Of a DNA stretch of 64,000 bases, positions 59,640 through 64,000 are shown one piece after another; within the stretch, counting starts at the first letter, position 1, and each line of letters starts with the position of its first letter. Location of the stretch: NCBI GenBank assembly GCA_934167885.1, contig CAKPMB010000002.1, forward strand, positions 91,534 through 155,533, in the 5' to 3' direction. Made by a program: the position numbers and the translations under genes. The DNA comes from an uncultured Bacilli bacterium (GTDB lineage: Bacteria; Bacillota_I; Bacilli_A; RF39; UBA660). A model generated the notes under the pieces. That model was given only the letters and a program-made list of their open reading frames with translations, did not search any database and was not told the origin of the DNA.

Positions 59640-61772
59640 CTAAATCCTCTTTACTACTTTAAAATCTATCTTTCGTTCTTTTTTTGATGCTCTTAAAACT
59701 GATATCACTAATTCATCCCCTATACGATAATGCTTTTTGAAGTGTTGTGCAACTAGGCTTTCAGTTTTTTCGTCATAAACATAATATTCCCCTAACTCTG
59801 TAATAGGAACTAAACCTTCTATTAAATTATCAAGAATAACAAACATTCCAAAGTTGGTAATACTACTAACCATACCATGATATTCTTCCCCAATATGATG
59901 TTCCATATATTCGGCTTCTTTCATTTCATCAACTTCACGTTCACACTCAACACTAGCGCGTTCACGTTCACTTGAATGAACACAAATATCCGGTAACACA
60001 CTTTCAAAATGGTCAATTTTTTCATCAGTAATACCATCTTTATCAAAGAAATAATTTTTCAAAAGACGATGTGTTGTCGTATCAGGATAACGTCTTATAG
60101 GTGAAGTAAAGTGCGTATAACACTTACTAGCAATACCAAAGTGCCCAATGTTTTTAGTATCATATATAGCCTTATCCATACAACTTAACATCATAACACT
60201 CAATACCTTGAATTGAGGATAATTCTTAAGTCTATTAATAATTCGTTGAATAGTTTTAGGCGTTATCTTTGATAAATTATCATTTATTTTAATACCTAGT
60301 GTATTTAAGACATTAACAAATGAACGTAGACGCTTTTCACTGGGATCACCGTGAACCCGATAAACTGCTGGCAAATCCATATAGAATAATTGAGAAGCAA
60401 CTGATTCATTCGCTAAAATCATAAAATCTTCAATCAAACGTTCACCTGTTCCTCGTTCTCTTTTCAAAATTTCAACAGGTACTCCTTTTTTATCGACTTT
60501 AATCTTAATTTCATCAGTATCAAAATCAATAAAACCACGATTAATTTTATTTTTTCTTACTAAGTCCGATAATTCCTTCATTAAGGATAATTCATTAGTA
60601 AAATCCTTATACTTAGGATCAACAATACCTCTTTCTAAATAATCATTTACTTTGTTATAAGTCATCTGCATCCGCGATTTAATAACACTTTCAAAAATAT
60701 CATAACCAATAACACTACCGCGTTCATCTACTTCCATAACGCAAGAAGTTGCAAGACGAATAACATTTGGATTAAGTGAACAAATACCATTTGATAATTG
60801 GTGAGGAATCATTGGAATAACTCTATCGGTTAAATATACACTTGTGCCTCTTTTTCTTGCTTCTTGGTCAAGAGCACTATTTTCTTTAACATAATAACTT
60901 ACATCAGCGATATGAACGCCTAATTCATAATGATTATTAGGAAGTCTTTTAATACTTATAGCATCATCTATATCCTTTGTATCATCACCATCAATGGTGA
61001 AAATAACTTCATTCGTTAAATCGCGACGACCTTTCATCTCAGCCTTACTAACTTCCGTTGGAATATGTTTTAATTCTTCTAAAACGGCTTCTGGAAATTC
61101 AACATCAAAACCACATTCAGCGATGATACTTAAAATATCAATATCCGGATCATTTATATGGCCAATACGTTTAATAAACTTAGCATACAAATAATCTTTA
61201 TCCTTTTTTAAATCAACAAACGATACTAAAACCTTATCACCATCTACTAAACGTGATATATCTTCATCATTTCCCGTTAGAACAATAAGTTTTTTGAATT
61301 TCTTATCATCAAGACTTATCATTAATTTATTCTCATAATGATAAACTTCACCAACTTTTTGCTTTAAATCATGGGCAATAACCTTCGCAATACGTCCTTC
61401 CATTTTCTTACCATTACGGGATGATTTTAAAATTTCAACTAAAACCGTATCACCATCAACAGCCCCATTTGTTTTACTACCATGAATAAAAATATCATCA
61501 TTAAGGCCATCAACCGTCACAAAACCATAATCATTATTAGTATCACAAAATTTCCCCTTAACAAACCTCTTGCCAAGTTCACTATCTTTAAACAATAAAT
61601 ATTTACACTTCTTAGAACAATACAAAACATAGTTATCAGTTAATTTTTTTAATATCTGCATAACTACTTCATCATATTTAGGTCCTAAAGCCAAATAATT
61701 AATAATTTCTATACTATCTCTTGCTCTTTTATCACTTAATAGTTCTATTATACTCTCTTCTATACTTTCCAT
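59640..61772 (-). CDS. rnr: Ribonuclease R
   Basis: A 710-residue 3'-5' exoribonuclease of structured RNA turnover. Domains: N-terminal winged helix (about 1-65), two cold-shock domains, then the RNB catalytic domain with TIDGDDTKDIDDAISI (about 258-273, metal Asp residues), SYYVKENSALDQEARKRGTSVYL and HFTSPIRRYPD (about 556), and a C-terminal S1 domain (EYHGMVSSITNFGMFV). It lacks the long Lys-rich C-terminal tail. The gene order rnr-capA-smpB links it to trans-translation. Confidence 0.96.
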   Translation of the reverse strand: MESIEESIIELLSDKRARDSIEIINYLALGPKYDEVVMQILKKLTDNYVLYCSKKCKYLLFKDSELGKRFVKGKFCDTNNDYGFVTVDGLNDDIFIHGSKTNGAVDGDTVLVEILKSSRNGKKMEGRIAKVIAHDLKQKVGEVYHYENKLMISLDDKKFKKLIVLTGNDEDISRLVDGDKVLVSFVDLKKDKDYLYAKFIKRIGHINDPDIDILSIIAECGFDVEFPEAVLEELKHIPTEVSKAEMKGRRDLTNEVIFTIDGDDTKDIDDAISIKRLPNNHYELGVHIADVSYYVKENSALDQEARKRGTSVYLTDRVIPMIPHQLSNGICSLNPNVIRLATSCVMEVDERGSVIGYDIFESVIKSRMQMTYNKVNDYLERGIVDPKYKDFTNELSLMKELSDLVRKNKINRGFIDFDTDEIKIKVDKKGVPVEILKRERGTGERLIEDFMILANESVASQLFYMDLPAVYRVHGDPSEKRLRSFVNVLNTLGIKINDNLSKITPKTIQRIINRLKNYPQFKVLSVMMLSCMDKAIYDTKNIGHFGIASKCYTHFTSPIRRYPDTTTHRLLKNYFFDKDGITDEKIDHFESVLPDICVHSSERERASVECEREVDEMKEAEYMEHHIGEEYHGMVSSITNFGMFVILDNLIEGLVPITELGEYYVYDEKTESLVAQHFKKHYRIGDELVISVLRASKKERKIDFKVVKRI

Positions 61773-61859
61773 ATCTCACCTATCTAAAAAGATTATACCA
61801 TTTATGTAAAATGAATTAAAGAAAAAAATAAGTAATACATAAAAAAGACACTTAATTAT

Positions 61860-62681
61860 TTAAAGCAAATATTTCTTCATCAAACGCTTACTATTAGCAA
61901 GATTATAACATTCACTATCACAAAAAGCACTTAAATCATTCGCCTCACTCTTATTTAAAGGGAGACTCAAAGCTATTTTTTGACTATAGGAAAGCAAATT
62001 AAAATGTTTAGCATAATTATCATAATCATTTTTGCGTTTCAATACATCACGATAAAATAATTTTGTATTACCATATCTAAAATTAGAATCAATGTAACCA
62101 TACTTTAATACACAAATATACAAATAGACAAAATAATCTTTCAAAAAATCATCACATACAGTATTAAAGAAAAACTTTAATACATGACTATAAGCAAAAA
62201 TATTAGCATCCTTTTCTATGGGATTAATATTATAACTTTTAGTATATAAATAATCATCTACAAAATAAGAATCCATAAGAATACTTTTAATAAGCATTTC
62301 CTGTTTATTGGTTGATGGCGTATTAATTCTTTTAATTTGAAGAACATGCCCTACTTCATGAAAAAAGCATTGCAACTGATAAAAAATTAAAAAATCATAA
62401 TATGAAACTGAACATACCTTACTAAATTCATTATACATCTCAATATATTTAGGAACAAAATCTTTATTAATCTCTATCGTTTGCGTTAAATGATTATAAC
62501 TAGCATTCACTAAGGTATCGTCATAATCTGCATATGTTGTCAAATTAAATTTTTTTAAAAATTCCGATAGTCCAAAATAATTACAAACCAAATCAAACAA
62601 CTGTTCATAACTTTTTTCATCAATAATGGGTTCTTTTAATATTTGGGCAATTTTTTTATACAGATTACATTTATCAACCAT
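61860..62681 (-). CDS. HEXXH-motif putative metallopeptidase
   Basis: A 273-residue protein without signal peptide. The CFFHEVGHVLQ segment at about 103-113 is a HEXXH zinc motif, followed about 40 residues later by IEKDANIFAY, which could supply the third zinc ligand, as in gluzincin-like proteins. The rest is Tyr/Phe/Asn-rich and helical. It may be a cytoplasmic peptidase of the type encoded by mobile or phage elements (often ImmA-like), but no repressor partner is next to it. Not assigned to a known family. Confidence 0.55.
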   Translation of the reverse strand: MVDKCNLYKKIAQILKEPIIDEKSYEQLFDLVCNYFGLSEFLKKFNLTTYADYDDTLVNASYNHLTQTIEINKDFVPKYIEMYNEFSKVCSVSYYDFLIFYQLQCFFHEVGHVLQIKRINTPSTNKQEMLIKSILMDSYFVDDYLYTKSYNINPIEKDANIFAYSHVLKFFFNTVCDDFLKDYFVYLYICVLKYGYIDSNFRYGNTKLFYRDVLKRKNDYDNYAKHFNLLSYSQKIALSLPLNKSEANDLSAFCDSECYNLANSKRLMKKYLL

Positions 62682-62742
62682 AAAACCTCTAAAACGTCAT
62701 TATTGTAACATTGATTATTATTTATGTCTACTTAATAAAAAG

Positions 62743-62779
62743 CAAAAAAGATAGTAGACTTATTGCATTCTACTATCTA
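62743..62779 (-). terminator. Terminator of the surface protein at the window end
   Basis: AGATAGTAGA pairs with TCTACTATCT (10 bp) around a ten-base loop, followed by six T residues on the minus strand. Confidence 0.85.
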
Positions 62780-62786
62780 ATTAACA

Positions 62787-64000
62787 TTATGAGCATGTTC
62801 TTGTGTATTGATATTTCGTATATAAAACACGCGATGCTGTTAAACATGTTGGTGAACTTAGACATCCACCCGCAGGTAAATTATCTTTACAGGCAGATTT
62901 AGCAGCACTTGAACTTGTATATATAAATTTTGAAGTTTTTTTTGACACACCAGTTGATTTCTCACATTCTTGGGTATATCGCCATCTTGTATGAGCATTT
63001 TCACAAGTTATATATGTGTTATCAACACCTGGTGTTCCACTAGGAGTGCATGATGTTTCAGTGGCCAAAGTTGTTCTTGTATAATCTGTACAAGCAGCTG
63101 TAATCGTTATTGTAACCATTGCTGAGGCATTATGAACTGTATAATAATTGTTTCCTGCATTATCAACAGCATTTGCATAAATTGTATATGTTCCTGTTTG
63201 ATTAAATGTATATGAATATGTATTGTTTGGAGCAACATAATTACTAAGGAGTGTTGTGCCATCTGACTTTATAACAGAGACATTACGTTCTTTTACACCT
63301 GAAAGGTTATCAGCAAATGAAACCGTTGCCGTTTTTGGATTAGTAAAACTTGCACCATTCGCTACGTCAAATGAAATAGTCGGAGCAGTAGTATCAATTA
63401 CATACGTCTGCGAATGCCATCCTTCAATACTTTTAGTTACTGGTGTTTTATTGCCAGCTTTATCGTATGCTTGAACATATATAACCCAAGTTCCTTCTGA
63501 ACTTAATGAGGCAGTGTATGAACCATTCGTAACATAATTGTTATATGTTTGTAATACCCCATTTTTGTATACATGAACTTTCATATAATTTAAACCACTT
63601 CCAGTATCAGTAGCCTTTACAGTTACTGATTTTGTCGCATTATAATTACCGGCTGATAAACTATAAGTAATTTTTGGGGCTGTTACATCTTTAGCTGACC
63701 AATGGGCATATAACGTTTGATTACCGGTGGTTTTCATTATAGTTGATGTTGTTACTTGTGTTCCTCCAGTTTCTTCCGTATACCAACCAGTAAATGTATG
63801 ACCATATCTTGTCGGATTACTTGGGAATGTTCCGTATGCCGAATTATAATTTACTGTCTTTGAATCAGCTTTGGTCATTGTAACTTTGAACTTATAATTA
63901 TTGAATGTTATTGAACTACTTGACCATATCCAAGCATTAAAAATAGTTGCTTCACTTGCTGCAGCACTACTTATAGTAAGTGTTGCTGTTCTTGTTTTAA
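62787..64000 (-). CDS. Repeat-containing surface protein, C-terminal part (cut by window edge)
   Basis: The reading frame is open to the window edge, so the true start lies beyond 64000. In-frame codons run from 63998 through the internal ATG at 63878. Visible parts are an InlB B-type repeat (GHTFTGWYTEETGG...LYAHWS), two bacterial Ig-like domains (VTAPKITYSLSAGNYN and DTTAPTISFDVANG) and a Cys-rich end of about 90 residues with nine cysteines. No LPXTG motif. It is probably an adhesin or wall-associated protein. Confidence 0.75.
   Translation of the reverse strand, partial: KTRTATLTISSAAASEATIFNAWIWSSSSITFNNYKFKVTMTKADSKTVNYNSAYGTFPSNPTRYGHTFTGWYTEETGGTQVTTSTIMKTTGNQTLYAHWSAKDVTAPKITYSLSAGNYNATKSVTVKATDTGSGLNYMKVHVYKNGVLQTYNNYVTNGSYTASLSSEGTWVIYVQAYDKAGNKTPVTKSIEGWHSQTYVIDTTAPTISFDVANGASFTNPKTATVSFADNLSGVKERNVSVIKSDGTTLLSNYVAPNNTYSYTFNQTGTYTIYANAVDNAGNNYYTVHNASAMVTITITAACTDYTRTTLATETSCTPSGTPGVDNTYITCENAHTRWRYTQECEKSTGVSKKTSKFIYTSSSAAKSACKDNLPAGGCLSSPTCLTASRVLYTKYQYTRTCS

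Overview
The window is AT-rich, coding-dense Firmicutes/Bacilli-type DNA. TGA is used as a stop codon (for example at the ends of the genes at 24685 and 40326), so this is the standard bacterial code and not the Mycoplasma code. Ribosome binding sites are classical AGGAGG types, intrinsic terminators are abundant, and GatCAB, trigger factor, RNase R, RNase HIII and a PASTA kinase are present. Several spore genes (a CotE homologue, YqfC, YqfD, YlbJ, and probably a YutH/CotS-like protein) suggest a low-GC, probably gut-associated, spore-forming lineage such as the RF39/Erysipelotrichia-like Bacilli. The species cannot be named from sequence alone.

Layout. 1-6 kb holds the 5' end of recA, an SPFH/zinc-ribbon protein, and a five-gene operon of membrane-anchored Tim44-like paralogues. 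6-13 kb is a housekeeping run on the minus strand: prs, a degenerate adenosine-deaminase-fold protein, rpe, rsgA, prkC, stp, rlmN; fmt at 20-21 kb belongs to the same conserved neighbourhood. 13-17 kb has two tandem BspA-like leucine-rich surface proteins. 17-24.5 kb has polA, fmt and a plus-strand cluster (a diaminopentanoate-dehydrogenase-like oxidoreductase, HIT protein, GalU-like protein lacking its signature Arg, GGDEF protein). 24.5-27.3 kb is an accessory island bounded by tRNA-Arg(UCU) and a tRNA-like small RNA; one of its genes carries a captured piece of rnhC. 27-36 kb has rmuC, ylbL, ylbJ, a pilin-like protein, a surface protein, and a compact folate ECF transporter under a tetrahydrofolate riboswitch, then rnhC. 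36-46.5 kb has gpmI, a CIRCE-controlled htpG-hsp20 operon, a RelA/SpoT-like protein coupled to a 60-residue partner, gpsA, gatCAB and tig. 46.5-52 kb has two very large tandem surface proteins with near-identical N-terminal halves and duplicated leaders, each with a G9 tract. 52-62.7 kb has rluB, a WXG100 pair, cotE, dgkA-ybeY-vanZ-yqfD-yqfC, smpB, capA-like, rnr and a metallopeptidase-like gene. The window ends inside a repeat-containing surface protein.

Two themes tie the window together. First, much coding capacity goes to cell-surface proteins sharing a TasA/camelysin-type N-terminus (SYAFFTY-like), with signs of duplication and possible phase variation. Second, the genome is compact: gene starts overlap stops (TAATG, ATGA) and at least seven stop codons lie inside their own transcription terminators. 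The strongest candidates for something undescribed are the G9-tract leaders of the tandem surface genes, the tRNA-like RNA and tRNA-flanked island with a captured rnhC fragment, the Tim44/SPFH cluster, the RelA-like/small-ORF pair and the ADA-fold pseudoenzyme. All functional statements rest on reading motifs by eye, with no database search.
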